64,000 nt of DNA from Gracilinema caldarium DSM 7334 (GTDB lineage: Bacteria; Spirochaetota; Spirochaetia; Treponematales; Breznakiellaceae), in NCBI RefSeq assembly GCF_000219725.1, contig NC_015732.1, forward strand, positions 1,736,001 through 1,800,000, in the 5' to 3' direction. Below, piece by piece: positions 42,234 through 51,888 of the stretch (position 1 is its first letter; each line of letters begins with the position of its first letter). The notes under the pieces were generated by a model. That model was not told the origin of the DNA. It ran no database searches and saw only the letters and a program-made list of their open reading frames with translations. The position numbers and the translations under genes were made by a program.

Positions 42234-43388
42234 ATGGATGAAAATGCACCTGCCAAGTATGACGAGGATGTCATTCGGATTATTAATCAGTTAAAAACAG
42301 AGATTATCGAACGAAAATGGGCTGAAAAGAAATCTCGGGACGCCTTGGATTATGCAGAAAGCATCATCGATTCGGTAAAACATCCCCTCGTTGTGCTGGA
42401 TGAAACCAAAAAAGTTATTTCAGCAAATCTTGCTTTTTATGATCTCTTTAACCTTACTCCCGGTGTTGTATTGGGGCAGAATTTTTTAACGCTGGCCGAT
42501 GGCTTTTTCGATTTTGATGAAATGAACCAACTATTTGAGAAAAAGCAAAGTATAGAACCACAGGTTGTGGACATCTACCGCACCTTTCATCTTATCGGCA
42601 GGAAATATCTTAAAGCCGCAATTCAGGGATTACAGTACAATGTGAAACATCTCCGTTTTTCATTTCTTACTATCGAAGATATTACTGAGCAAAAACTAGC
42701 GGAAATGCGGCTCAGAAAGGCACTGGAAGATAAGAGCATCTTGATCCGGGAGGTACATCACCGGGTAAAAAATAACCTGCAAATACTTTCAAGCCTTCTG
42801 TCTCTGCAAATTACTACGCTCAATGATGAAAGTCCTTTTCAAGTTTTACAGGAAGCTCAAACAAGAATTATGGCAATTGCGGCGGTCCATGAAAGTCTTT
42901 CTGACAAAGGCCAATTGGGGAAAATATCTATTGAGGAACCCATTCGCCGTATGATAGAAGGGCTTGATGCCCTCTATGATGATAATGTCCACGTCGCTCT
43001 TACGGTTGATCCTATACAGCTCACCATTAACCAAGCGACGCTTCTCTGCCTGGTCCTCAACGAAATAGTAAGTAACTCCCATAAGAATTCCTTTACAAAC
43101 CATACGAAATCAGAAAAGCGAATCTTTATTGAAATTAAAGAAGCAAAGGAGCATGTCGTTCTTACCATATCGGATAATGGAAGCGGTTTTGGTATCGGCC
43201 AAAATCGATTAAAATCGGAAGGAAGCGATTACTCTCTTGGATTTATCCTGATAAAAAATCTTGTTGAACAACAGTTGAGAGGTCAATGGAATGTAAAACA
43301 GATGGGCGGACTCATCCATGAAATCCGTTTTACGATAGAGGAAGATCAAACAATACCGCCAGTAATCGTAGAAGAGATCACTTCATAA
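42234..43388 (+). CDS. Soluble PAS-HisKA_2 sensor histidine kinase
   Basis: 384 residues, no membrane segment. A short coiled coil is followed by a PAS domain (about 40-150: ESIIDSVKHPLVVLDETKKVISANLAFYDLF) and the HisKA_2 motif LIREVHHRVKNNLQILSSLLSL with the phosphoryl His. HATPase motifs are LVLNEIVSNSHKNSF (N box) and ISDNGSGFG. It should sense a cytosolic signal and phosphorylate a response regulator not encoded nearby. It converges with a pseudouridine synthase gene, overlapping by 6 bp. Confidence 0.9.
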   Translation: MDENAPAKYDEDVIRIINQLKTEIIERKWAEKKSRDALDYAESIIDSVKHPLVVLDETKKVISANLAFYDLFNLTPGVVLGQNFLTLADGFFDFDEMNQLFEKKQSIEPQVVDIYRTFHLIGRKYLKAAIQGLQYNVKHLRFSFLTIEDITEQKLAEMRLRKALEDKSILIREVHHRVKNNLQILSSLLSLQITTLNDESPFQVLQEAQTRIMAIAAVHESLSDKGQLGKISIEEPIRRMIEGLDALYDDNVHVALTVDPIQLTINQATLLCLVLNEIVSNSHKNSFTNHTKSEKRIFIEIKEAKEHVVLTISDNGSGFGIGQNRLKSEGSDYSLGFILIKNLVEQQLRGQWNVKQMGGLIHEIRFTIEEDQTIPPVIVEEITS

Positions 43389-44144
43389 TAACAATGAATA
43401 AGCGACAGGTTGTCGGGTATCAGGATCTAAAAACTCAAGACCATAGGCCTGGAGCGCAAGAAGATGCTTACATGGACCGAGGGAATACCGTGGATTATAC
43501 AGCGGGTCTCCTACTATGGGGAAACCAAGCCATGCTAGGTGACAGCGAATCTGGTGTCTGAATCCCCGTTCTATCTGAACATCCAGTAAATAAATAGTTG
43601 AAGCATGCTCTTCTCGTTCTATGGACCGAATAAGGGTTTTATAGGGCTGACCATGGTCCAATGTAAGCCCCTTCTGTGTCCTGGATACAACCGGCCGAAC
43701 CTGTTTCCGGCCTGGACCATAGGGCCGGAATAGACTGGCTACTTCGAGGGGTTGTGATAAGGGAGGAACCAACTGAACTGGCGGTGGTGGGAACCCAGGA
43801 CCGATAAGGGTCTTTTCAGCATCCCACATTTGACACCAGGCCCGGTACTGTTTTAATATCCTGCCATATGCTTGCTGTTCCAAAAGATTCTCATAGGCAG
43901 CTTGGTTTCGGGCGAAGAGCACGAGTCCATTGGTATCTGTGTCGAGCCTATGAAGCAGTCCACCTTCTATGGCTTTTTTACCCACCACATCACCGACTTC
44001 AGGGAAACGGGTCACACACCAGGAAACCAGTGTGTACTGTTCTCCTTTAACAAGGGGTGCTGTTGCAAGGCCTGGAGGTTTATAAATAATGAGATAGGAA
44101 TTAGAACTCGCTACAATAAAGGGGTCAGGACTGGTGTGCATCAT
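43383..44144 (-). CDS. RluA-family RNA pseudouridine synthase
   Basis: About 253 residues if started at ATG 44144; the frame remains open to a TTG at 44195 and no start has a well-placed ribosome site. LIIYKPPGLATAPL and GLLHRLDTDTNGLVLFARN (catalytic Asp) and GFRHQIRCHLAWLGFPIVGDPLYNPR are the family motifs. There is no S4 domain. A hydrophilic insert (about 95-160, Pro-rich) is unusual. The RNA target is unknown. Confidence 0.85.
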   Translation of the reverse strand: MMHTSPDPFIVASSNSYLIIYKPPGLATAPLVKGEQYTLVSWCVTRFPEVGDVVGKKAIEGGLLHRLDTDTNGLVLFARNQAAYENLLEQQAYGRILKQYRAWCQMWDAEKTLIGPGFPPPPVQLVPPLSQPLEVASLFRPYGPGRKQVRPVVSRTQKGLTLDHGQPYKTLIRSIEREEHASTIYLLDVQIERGFRHQIRCHLAWLGFPIVGDPLYNPRYSLGPCKHLLALQAYGLEFLDPDTRQPVAYSLLL

Positions 44145-44230
44145 AGACTTTGCGATAATACTCCAGAATAAGCATACTTGCAATGTGAAGTACAAGAATT
44201 ATATCAAAGGTATCTGCAGCAGGTTTAAAA

Positions 44231-45178
44231 TCAGAACTCTTTAAGTTTTTTAAGTATAGCCTTAAAACGTTCTGGCAAAGGTGCTTTAAAGCAGGTAGGT
44301 GTCTTATTTCCTGGAATGGTAATAGTAAGTCGGAGTGCATGGAGCATCAGCGTAGCTTCGGGAAAACGTGGATCCCTGCTTGAGTACAGGGGATCACCCA
44401 GAATAGGACACCCCAGGTAGCGCATATGCACCCGGAGCTGATGAGTGCGGCCGGTTTTTGGCCGCAGAAGTACTAAGGAATAGGATCCATAATTTCGTAC
44501 AACCCTGTAAAGGGTTACTGCATGTTTCCCCATATCTTTTGTGGCACAGAAAAGTTTGCGGTTATGCTTATCCCGAGAGATAAAGGTTTCAATCCTTCCC
44601 TTGTGCTGAGGCAAGCGGCCTCGTATAATTGCCACATAGGTTTTTCTTGTTTTCCGGTGTTTAAATTGATTAGCTAAAAAGGAAAGAGCCGCATCATCAT
44701 AGGTAGCTATGATAACACCGCTTGTGTCCTTGTCAAGACGGTGTACTATACCAGGCCGCAGTAGGGGTGAATGTAACATCATGGTTACATCGCTGTTTGC
44801 TATTCCGTTTTTAATCCGATGAAACCGGCGGTAAAGAATACCATTGGCCATGGTCCCCTGTTTATTTCCAGCGCCGGGATGAACCACCATGCCCTGGGGC
44901 TTATTGATTACTATTACCCGATCATCTTCGTATATCACATCAAAAAGGATATCCTCAGGTATAAGTTCCGTAGGTTCAGGGGTATCCCATGAAAGTTCAA
45001 TACGGTTTCCCGGTTCTACCACTCGGGATACCTTTGCCGTTTTTCCATTAACAAGGGCCTTCATATTACGTGCTTTTACCTGAGACCGACTTACAAGTTT
45101 GAGCACCTCTGAAACATATCGATCAAGCCTGATCCCACCCTGGGCTTCATGACCTACAATACCACTATAATGTTCCAC
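44231..45178 (-). CDS. rluD: RluD-family 23S rRNA pseudouridine synthase with S4 domain
   Basis: About 315 residues from GTG 45178, preceded by AGGA; the longer frame to 45265 lies in the upstream gene. The S4 RNA-binding domain is GIRLDRYVSEVLKLVSRSQVKARNMKALVNG, and the catalytic block is GIVHRLDKDTSGVIIATYD, with GRTHQLRVHMRYLGCPILGDPLY later. RluD makes the pseudouridines of helix 69. It is last in the operon that begins at the PilZ gene. Confidence 0.85.
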   Translation of the reverse strand: MEHYSGIVGHEAQGGIRLDRYVSEVLKLVSRSQVKARNMKALVNGKTAKVSRVVEPGNRIELSWDTPEPTELIPEDILFDVIYEDDRVIVINKPQGMVVHPGAGNKQGTMANGILYRRFHRIKNGIANSDVTMMLHSPLLRPGIVHRLDKDTSGVIIATYDDAALSFLANQFKHRKTRKTYVAIIRGRLPQHKGRIETFISRDKHNRKLFCATKDMGKHAVTLYRVVRNYGSYSLVLLRPKTGRTHQLRVHMRYLGCPILGDPLYSSRDPRFPEATLMLHALRLTITIPGNKTPTCFKAPLPERFKAILKKLKEF

Positions 45179-45209
45179 TATGTTATTCCTGAATTTCTTT
45201 CTGATTAGG

Positions 45210-45752
45210 TTACTGAGAAGGTTCAGAATCTCGATTCTGAGACGGAGCTTCATTTTCATTACCATTAGGTGACCAAGGTTCTATCGTTATACGAGGGGTT
45301 ACGATAGGAGGGGCCAATTTTTTTTGTTTCTCCCATTTATGCTTAACAATTAAATAGTCTACCACAGCAACAACAACCGATAATCCCACTGCGACTGAAA
45401 AAGAAGCAATCCTCTGGTTCTCATCCATCTCAATAGCCCCCGAGGCTTTGAGCGGCCAAGGGGCATAACGTCGGTCCCAGTCGTTCATATAGTATCGATA
45501 GGAATCAACCGCGAAGGTAGTAAAAAACATCATAAAAGGGAGAGAACCAAAAGCGACGATATCAGCTCTTCGCAGATCTAAAAGCCAAGTCGGAAATTCT
45601 TCTCGCTGATATGGTACAGGGACATTCTGTGTTTGGTTGGTCTGAGTAGTAGTTTTTGACTGCTGGCCAAAAACTGAAAGAGGTACCAGAAAAGGGAAGA
45701 CCCCAGACCAGAGTAATAGATTTATAAAAATATATCTTTTAAAAGTACTCAT
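45210..45752 (-). CDS. Conserved-type membrane protein of unknown function
   Basis: 180 residues. A signal peptide or first helix (YIFINLLLWSGVFPFLVPLSVFGQ) is followed by a Gln/Thr-rich linker and two further membrane segments (DIVAFGSLPFMMFFTTFAVD; IASFSVAVGLSVVVAVVDYL), with a polar Pro/Asn-rich tail. No known domain. It lies one base after yggS and before rluD in the same operon. Confidence 0.6.
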   Translation of the reverse strand: MSTFKRYIFINLLLWSGVFPFLVPLSVFGQQSKTTTQTNQTQNVPVPYQREEFPTWLLDLRRADIVAFGSLPFMMFFTTFAVDSYRYYMNDWDRRYAPWPLKASGAIEMDENQRIASFSVAVGLSVVVAVVDYLIVKHKWEKQKKLAPPIVTPRITIEPWSPNGNENEAPSQNRDSEPSQ

Positions 45753-45753
45753 G

Positions 45754-46443
45754 TTATTTCCCCTTAAACAAAGCAGTACCTATGCGTAGCAAATTTGATC
45801 CCTCTTCTATAGCTAATTCAAAATCATTTGACATCCCCATGGAAAGCACATTAAAGGTGATTTCTGGGAAACGTTGCTGAAGTATTTTTTGCGCTCCCAC
45901 AAGTGTTTTAAAAGATTGACGAATCAACATTGGATCATCAGTGTAGGGAGCCATGGTCATAAGTCCTCGAAGATGAAGCAGCGGAGAAGCTAAAACAAGT
46001 TCTACCGCACAAGCAAGAGCATCTACATTGGGGTACCCAGTTTTTGAACGTTCCCCGGTATGCAGCTCAAGCAATATTTCTATGGACCTTTGGAATCGCT
46101 GACACTGATTTGCCAATTCCAAAATAAGTTCATTTCGATCTACCGATTGGATACATGAAAAAAGCTGTAGAGCAGGCTTTACTTTATTCCGCTGAAGCTG
46201 ACCTATACAATGCAGCTCCAGGTCCGGCATTTCAGGCAATGGAGTACCGAACTTCGTCTTTGCTTCTTGGACCCGGCTTTCTCCGAAAAGCCGAAGACCA
46301 GCACCGTACGCTTCTCCTATGGCTTCAAGACTCTGGAATTTACTTACCGCCATAAGCTGGATATCTTCCCGTTTTCGGCCAGATCGATCACAGGCTTTTT
46401 GAATCCGTTCTTCGACCCTTGCTATATTATCCTTTATAGACAT
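45754..46443 (-). CDS. yggS: YggS/PLPBP family pyridoxal-phosphate homeostasis protein
   Basis: 229 residues. The PLP-binding Lys is in LMAVSKFQS (about residue 35); LFGESRVQEA, LHCIGQLQRNKVKPAL and LLELHTGERSKTG and LSMGMSNDFELAIEEGSNLLRIG are family motifs. It buffers PLP and amino-acid pools rather than catalysing a reaction. It overlaps rsmA by 10 bp. Confidence 0.93.
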   Translation of the reverse strand: MSIKDNIARVEERIQKACDRSGRKREDIQLMAVSKFQSLEAIGEAYGAGLRLFGESRVQEAKTKFGTPLPEMPDLELHCIGQLQRNKVKPALQLFSCIQSVDRNELILELANQCQRFQRSIEILLELHTGERSKTGYPNVDALACAVELVLASPLLHLRGLMTMAPYTDDPMLIRQSFKTLVGAQKILQQRFPEITFNVLSMGMSNDFELAIEEGSNLLRIGTALFKGK

Positions 46444-47366
46444 ATCAGTGATTCCACCTTACTTGCCAATCGAATAAAAGCATCAAGATCAAGTTCCTCT
46501 GCCCGCTGCTGACTGCGGAGTCCAGCCTGGGTAATGGCTGTTTCGACAAGGGATGAAAGATCTTTCCCTAAACTCGAATAACGACTAGAAAGAAAGGAAA
46601 TCAGGTTATTTTTAAGGTTCTTTCTTCTGTTGGAAAATATGCTCCGTACCATCGACCGAAACAATGGGGTATCTGTCATCGGATTTCTATCTGTTCTGAG
46701 ATCCATTAAAACTGCCTGAGAATCTACATTCGGTACAGGATAAAAGGAAGGCCCTTTTAACACCATAAGCGGTTTTATGGTATACGCAGAACTACAAAGT
46801 ACGGTAAAGGATGAATAATCCTTGCTCCCCGATTTCGCAAGCATTCTTTGGGCTACCTCTTTCTGAATAGTCACCACAAGACGCTTAAAAAACCGCCCCT
46901 TCTCTATAAAATCGGCAAGCAGCGTGGCCGCAATATTATAGGGTAAATTTCCAAGAAAATAATTACAGAGCTTTCCCTCTGCTTGTTCTTTTGCTGCTTC
47001 ACGGGGCCAGGTTTTAAGCACATCCCCCTCAATCAGGGTAAAGACTGAAGGAACTGGAATAAGCTCATACAAAGCCCGGACAAAGCCCCGATCAATTTCA
47101 AAGGCCTTTACGAGAGCGCCTTGGCGGATTAGTTCAACCGTCATAGAACCAAGACCAGGACCAACTTCCCAAACCACTGCACCAATAGGCAGCTCCAGGG
47201 CTTGGACGAGCCGTTTCCGTACATCACCGTTGATTAAAAAATTCTGACCAAATTTTTTTTGCATCCCCAGACCATGCTCATCTAAATATCGCCTGAGTGC
47301 AGAGGGAGCATCATAATCAAGTAAAGGATGAAATGGTTCGTTTTTCTTTTCCACGATAATGACCAT
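46434..47366 (-). CDS. rsmA: 16S rRNA dimethyladenosine transferase
   Basis: About 310 residues. The ATG at 47366 is preferred to the TTG six bases upstream. MQKKFGQNFLINGDVRKRLVQ, VVWEVGPGLGSMTVELI and LGNLPYNIAATLL are the KsgA motifs. It dimethylates A1518 and A1519 of 16S rRNA. The N-terminal 30 residues form a short lead-in. It starts inside the end of comEC (about 50-bp overlap), so it is translationally coupled. Confidence 0.93.
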   Translation of the reverse strand: MVIIVEKKNEPFHPLLDYDAPSALRRYLDEHGLGMQKKFGQNFLINGDVRKRLVQALELPIGAVVWEVGPGLGSMTVELIRQGALVKAFEIDRGFVRALYELIPVPSVFTLIEGDVLKTWPREAAKEQAEGKLCNYFLGNLPYNIAATLLADFIEKGRFFKRLVVTIQKEVAQRMLAKSGSKDYSSFTVLCSSAYTIKPLMVLKGPSFYPVPNVDSQAVLMDLRTDRNPMTDTPLFRSMVRSIFSNRRKNLKNNLISFLSSRYSSLGKDLSSLVETAITQAGLRSQQRAEELDLDAFIRLASKVESLICL

Positions 47367-48834
47367 ACACAAAGAGGGCTGTCATAGCAATACTAAAAAT
47401 CACAACAAGACTCCAATGTACTTGCTTTATCTCAAATGAGTAATCTGCAAACTTCCTCAACATTATAAGTTGAAACTTGTATATATAAGCTAGTACAACA
47501 CCTATCAAGGCACTTATCATTGGCAAAAAGGAGAAGAAAACTAAAAACAGTATACTCCCCAGCATAAACAGGGAGACTATAAGTCCAAGTATTGATCCAG
47601 CTAAAATCCCTATAGGATACAGTACGCCAAAATAGGCTGTCACCAGAGGGGCTGTTACCGTAAAGGCTCCCAAGGAGGTAGCAAGAGCTCCAGCAAGTGG
47701 TAGAGGTACCCATCCCTTAAGCACATTAAGGATAGGTGGTCCCAACAATACAATACCTACCAGGGCACTATAGGAAAGTATCGCTGAAAGGCTAGCCATT
47801 CCCAAAGGGTCCAGGAAAAGCTGAATCAAAAACGACAGGGCAATCACTGATATAAAAGAAGTTGAAATTCCCTTAAAAAAACAAAACATCAGGAGCATAT
47901 ACATGATAAGAGAACGGATGAGAGAAGGCTGAAATCCAACAAGATTCACATAGAGAAAAAGAACGATAAGACTTACCACAGACGATGGTCGTACCCCCAA
48001 AGGCCTACGTAATAAAAAGGCTAGGAAAGCAGCGATGATACCTATATGCATACCTGAGAGGGCCAATACATGAGCACTTCCAGCACGATGGAATAACAAA
48101 GACACTTCCTGATCCAGATCATCCCGCACCCCTAAAAGCAATGCAATAGCGAATCCCGCCCACACCTGGTTTCGAAAGCTTTCCCACAAAGTTTTTCGGA
48201 TAACAAATCGCATATACTCTAAGCCCTTAGGAGTATTTGCTTGTATAACCCTTTGAACATAAAAGGTCGGGACCGACAGATCGTCTCCTCCATCATGCTT
48301 ACATGGTAGCAGTGAACCTTCCACAACAAGGCTGCTTCCCTGTCCAGCAAAACTGTGAAGTTGAGAGAGAGAATCAGAAACTATCAGATTGATGACACCC
48401 CGGGCAGATATTCTTTTACCAGTTGCGTCTTCGCAAAAATGTACGGTTCCCTGACCTGAAAGATTTCCCTTTGGTAAAAGACGAAAATCTGTTCTCATGG
48501 TGAGATGTATTTTTTGTATAGATTTAACAGGCATCGGAGATATAAAAAGGGCTTGTTTCTCCCGATATAAAGCAACAATGCCGATAGAGGATCCAACTGA
48601 TACTACAAGAATAATCTTCACATAGTAAAAAATATTTCTCTGTACATCATGTGGCATCACAACCGCAAGGGCTTTTAAAAAACCTGTAAGGGTAACCACT
48701 ACGATGAATACTATAAAAAATACATAACAAACCCTTGAAAGAGGGATGAGACCACTTATACCGCCATAAAACATAAGCCCAGCGCCACATGCTGTACTGA
48801 CCCCAGATGAAATCCTATGCATAGGGTTCACCAT
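47317..48834 (-). CDS. comEC: ComEC/Rec2-type DNA uptake channel
   Basis: 505 residues. An N-terminal DUF4131-like part (about 1-190) leads into the Competence domain: RAGSAHVLALSGMHIGIIAAFL, GFQPSLIRSLIMYMLL and many membrane helices. The C-terminal metallo-beta-lactamase nuclease domain of full ComEC is missing. It would carry single-stranded DNA across the inner membrane. No other competence genes are in the window. The start overlaps the HEAT gene by 7 bp. Confidence 0.85.
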   Translation of the reverse strand: MVNPMHRISSGVSTACGAGLMFYGGISGLIPLSRVCYVFFIVFIVVVTLTGFLKALAVVMPHDVQRNIFYYVKIILVVSVGSSIGIVALYREKQALFISPMPVKSIQKIHLTMRTDFRLLPKGNLSGQGTVHFCEDATGKRISARGVINLIVSDSLSQLHSFAGQGSSLVVEGSLLPCKHDGGDDLSVPTFYVQRVIQANTPKGLEYMRFVIRKTLWESFRNQVWAGFAIALLLGVRDDLDQEVSLLFHRAGSAHVLALSGMHIGIIAAFLAFLLRRPLGVRPSSVVSLIVLFLYVNLVGFQPSLIRSLIMYMLLMFCFFKGISTSFISVIALSFLIQLFLDPLGMASLSAILSYSALVGIVLLGPPILNVLKGWVPLPLAGALATSLGAFTVTAPLVTAYFGVLYPIGILAGSILGLIVSLFMLGSILFLVFFSFLPMISALIGVVLAYIYKFQLIMLRKFADYSFEIKQVHWSLVVIFSIAMTALFVYGHYRGKEKRTISSFT

Positions 48835-50036
48835 TTTAAGCGGTTCATGGCTTCACGGGCTGTAGTCTGTATAGATTCTGGATAAGGCAAATATCCAATA
48901 TATAAAAGATAGTCGAAGGCAATTTTATCCCCGATGTTTCCCAGAGCCTCAATAACAGTAGTTAATACTTCTTCATCAAATTTTTTCGTTCGCTCCATAG
49001 TAGTATTGATAAGCCCTAATTGCAATGAAAGCGCTTGGGCTGCTTCAGAGGTGCCCATGGCCCCAAGGCACTGAATAGCTTCGATAAATCTACTTTTTAA
49101 TTCTGTTTCATTGGAATAATCAGTCTGAAGCCGATAAAAATGTTTAATAACTAAGGTGGTAGCCCGACTCCATCGATGTTCTGTTAATACCCGTATAGCA
49201 GCATAACGAAGTTCATCAAGAGACTGCTGGTCAGATTCTAAAGGCGCAATAAAGGAGAGAGAAATATCCAGAGCATTTTCTGCAATTTCACCTCTATCGG
49301 CAGGAGTAAAATCAGTATGCTCCATTGCAGCTTTAAAGGCTGCAAGTTTTTCTACAGGAGAATTCTTTCTAATCACATCGATAAGATACTTTTTAAAATC
49401 ACCCTTTATGGAACCAAGCGCTTGCGCTGCAAGACGGGAATAGGTTTCTGGGTACCCTGCAATCATCGTTGAAAAGAGTACCGGAAACGACGAACCATCT
49501 CCTAGTTTCCCCAGAGTATTAATACAGGCAGAAAGAACCTGATAATCTGGTATAAGCCCCGTACGGTATACATTATTCTGGTTCGAAAGAAATTGATTTA
49601 AATTTTCAATAACTCTACCATCGCCCTTACCAAGCACAGCTAAAGCGTCCAATACAGCTACCCTCGTTTCGGTATCCCGATAGGCCATAAAAAGTCGCCA
49701 TAGGGCATCCCGGTTCTGGGCTTCCCCAGCATGTAAAGCCGCCCTGGCAATAGTACTAGCCAACCGGATCATTTCAGGATCATCTTTAAGCACATCTGCA
49801 TATTGTAATACAAAACTAAGTGTATAATCAAAAAATGAACCAAGATTATTTTTCATGTCCGTATCTTGTACTGCGTTTTCAATTATTTCTGGTTTTGTTG
49901 CTAGGGCTGTGCGAATAAATAGTTTCTGATAACTTTGTAATACCGTGTTTCCTGTTTGGGCAACAAGAAATGGAACAAATAAAAAAGAAAAAAGAGCAAG
50001 CATCAAGATACTCAAAGACAATTTATCGCACTTCAT
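48828..50036 (-). CDS. Secreted HEAT-repeat protein
   Basis: About 402 residues from ATG 50036, where a GGAGGG site lies six bases away; the frame extends further but into the PilZ gene. Signal peptide KLSLSILMLALFSFLFVPFLVAQ. The rest is alpha-helical with HEAT/PBS-lyase-like repeats (RVAVLDALAVLGKGDGRVIENL; ACINTLGKLGDGSSFPVLF; VIEALGNIGDKIAFDYLLYIGYL). It is probably a periplasmic scaffold. It overlaps both neighbours in the PilZ operon. Confidence 0.8.
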   Translation of the reverse strand: MKCDKLSLSILMLALFSFLFVPFLVAQTGNTVLQSYQKLFIRTALATKPEIIENAVQDTDMKNNLGSFFDYTLSFVLQYADVLKDDPEMIRLASTIARAALHAGEAQNRDALWRLFMAYRDTETRVAVLDALAVLGKGDGRVIENLNQFLSNQNNVYRTGLIPDYQVLSACINTLGKLGDGSSFPVLFSTMIAGYPETYSRLAAQALGSIKGDFKKYLIDVIRKNSPVEKLAAFKAAMEHTDFTPADRGEIAENALDISLSFIAPLESDQQSLDELRYAAIRVLTEHRWSRATTLVIKHFYRLQTDYSNETELKSRFIEAIQCLGAMGTSEAAQALSLQLGLINTTMERTKKFDEEVLTTVIEALGNIGDKIAFDYLLYIGYLPYPESIQTTAREAMNRLKW

Positions 50037-51132
50037 TGGTACCCTCCATTGATAGTACAGGAGTTTTTTCAGATTTGATTTCATCTTCATAAAAAAGATA
50101 ATCAAAGGTATTATCAGGTTTCACACCAAACACCTCTGCTAATATCCGATTCCTTGTAGTAAGGGATAGAGGCACGGCTTCTACATGTAATAGGGAACGT
50201 TTTTTCTCTTCATCATAATCAACGGAACGAACAGTGCCATTCATTACTACCGGTTGATTATCAATTTCAAACTGTACCTTGACCCTAAGCCCCTCCACCC
50301 CTTTACCACCTATAGTAATTGCACAACCAGTATCAGAAAGATCCTCGATTATACAACGTAATCCCGGCTTTATCTCGATTTTTTCTGGCGCTTCCTCAAT
50401 TGGAGGTAAATAAAGATATGCCGGCTTGTGGGTACGAGCGCGAATTGAACGACGTTTTTGTGTTCTAAAAAGCGAATCAGAATGGGCAATTTGAAGAACG
50501 ATCATACCCCTCGCCATAGCTTCATCTAAGACATAACTGTCAAAAACATATCCCGCATCATCCTTCCGCCAAAAATAAATAGCAAGTCGTTTCCCTTTCC
50601 AGACGATATAGCCCTTTTGTGGTGGAATATTTGGCTTTTGTATTGTTAAAAATCGATCCGAATTGGCTACAACCTGAGATTTATATACACCCATTCCATC
50701 TATCAGTATCTTAATAGGCTGAGTTTCACCAATTGATCGAGAACTCGTAATTCCCTTTTTATACCGCGGATGCTCAAATTCGATTTTTTTTCGGTATTCG
50801 TATAATTTGGAGAGAAAATCTTGAGTTTCCTGATTTCGGCTTGCTCCGGTAACTTCTGCTTTTTTTATCAGCTCCCTGATACAACGGTCTAACTGCTTCT
50901 CTGACCAGAAAAGGGTAGTAGGATCTTCCAGTTCAGCACTGATAGCTAATTTCCGTAATAACTGCAGTTCTCCAAAGGAAAAGCCTGCATCCTTACCTTT
51001 TGCAAAAAACTCTAACCAGGAATACTTTTCCTTAGAATCAGATCTAAATGTAAGAAGAATGATGAGACTAATCGTTGCAATTATAATTAACATAAAATAC
51101 AGCATCTTAGTATATTTCCCTCTGTCCGGCAC
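50023..51132 (-). CDS. Membrane-anchored PilZ-domain protein (c-di-GMP receptor)
   Basis: 369 residues by the GTG start; no ribosome site is visible, and ATG 51105 (MLYFMLIII) is a possible alternative. One N-terminal membrane helix is followed by an alpha-helical region (about 40-130), a beta-rich middle domain and a C-terminal PilZ domain. Both c-di-GMP-binding motifs are intact: RRSIRAR (RxxxR) and DLSDTGCAI (DxSxxG). The architecture is that of YcgR-like regulators. It is the first gene of the operon with HEAT, comEC, rsmA, yggS and rluD. Confidence 0.87.
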   Translation of the reverse strand: MPDRGKYTKMLYFMLIIIATISLIILLTFRSDSKEKYSWLEFFAKGKDAGFSFGELQLLRKLAISAELEDPTTLFWSEKQLDRCIRELIKKAEVTGASRNQETQDFLSKLYEYRKKIEFEHPRYKKGITSSRSIGETQPIKILIDGMGVYKSQVVANSDRFLTIQKPNIPPQKGYIVWKGKRLAIYFWRKDDAGYVFDSYVLDEAMARGMIVLQIAHSDSLFRTQKRRSIRARTHKPAYLYLPPIEEAPEKIEIKPGLRCIIEDLSDTGCAITIGGKGVEGLRVKVQFEIDNQPVVMNGTVRSVDYDEEKKRSLLHVEAVPLSLTTRNRILAEVFGVKPDNTFDYLFYEDEIKSEKTPVLSMEGTNEVR

Positions 51133-51224
51133 TGCATAAGTTACGATGGTCTTTTACAAAAACCGTTCACCTTGTATAATAGAATATATCCTAGCTACGA
51201 TAGCATGTCAAAAAGGAGCCCCCT

Positions 51225-51860
51225 ATTTCTGCGTTAGTTGAAGCTTTTTTACTTTATTGGGCCTTTTTTTTACCAGGGATATCCCTTCCAAATCCCAATG
51301 CAACCTTTATACCCTATGATAAAATACGGGAATTGTCCCGGATATTTTTTTATGATCTCCCTGTTATTGCTTTACTTTGTTTCATATTATGGCGTGAAAA
51401 TATAAGTATATTAACATCAAAATTAGCTATACAGGGACGAACTTTTTTTTGGAGTCTTATCAATTTTATGCTAATTCTCACCAGTGCACTTGGTATATCC
51501 TTAGTTGCCCAGTATCTTCTGCCTGCTTACCGGCCGCCGTTAATACAGGCACCACAAACGCTAGACGCATGGCTTATTATGCTGACAGGAAGTTTTGCTA
51601 CGGCATACTTGGAAGAAGTATTTTTCCGATTATACTTGCTCCACCGTTTTGATACATCAGGAATCCCTCTTATAACAGGAAACCTACTGTCTATACTTCT
51701 TTTTTCCCTTTGCCATCTTTACGAGGGCCCACTGGGTGCCCTTAATGCAGCCATTGCCAGCATTTTCTTTACAGTTATTTACCGTAAAACAAGCTCTGTT
51801 CATAGCCCAGCCTGGGCGCATGGCTTGTATAATGTACTTGCTTTCTCATTTGGTATATAA
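51225..51860 (+). CDS. CPBP-family intramembrane protease, probable ATT start
   Basis: About 211 residues. The first common start codon (TTG 51333) has no ribosome site and would delete the first membrane helix. In frame upstream, an ATT at 51225 is preceded by a full AAAAAGGAG site with six bases between, giving SALVEAFLLYWAFFLPG as the start. CPBP motifs: ATAYLEEVFFRLYLLHRF (EExxxR) and FSLCHLYEGP, with AWAHGLYNVLAF (H and N). The unusual start resembles that of infC, where it serves regulation. It is divergent from the PilZ operon. Confidence 0.75.
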   Translation: MSALVEAFLLYWAFFLPGISLPNPNATFIPYDKIRELSRIFFYDLPVIALLCFILWRENISILTSKLAIQGRTFFWSLINFMLILTSALGISLVAQYLLPAYRPPLIQAPQTLDAWLIMLTGSFATAYLEEVFFRLYLLHRFDTSGIPLITGNLLSILLFSLCHLYEGPLGALNAAIASIFFTVIYRKTSSVHSPAWAHGLYNVLAFSFGI

Positions 51861-51888
51861 TCACAACCAGAAATTTCTTTTATTATCA

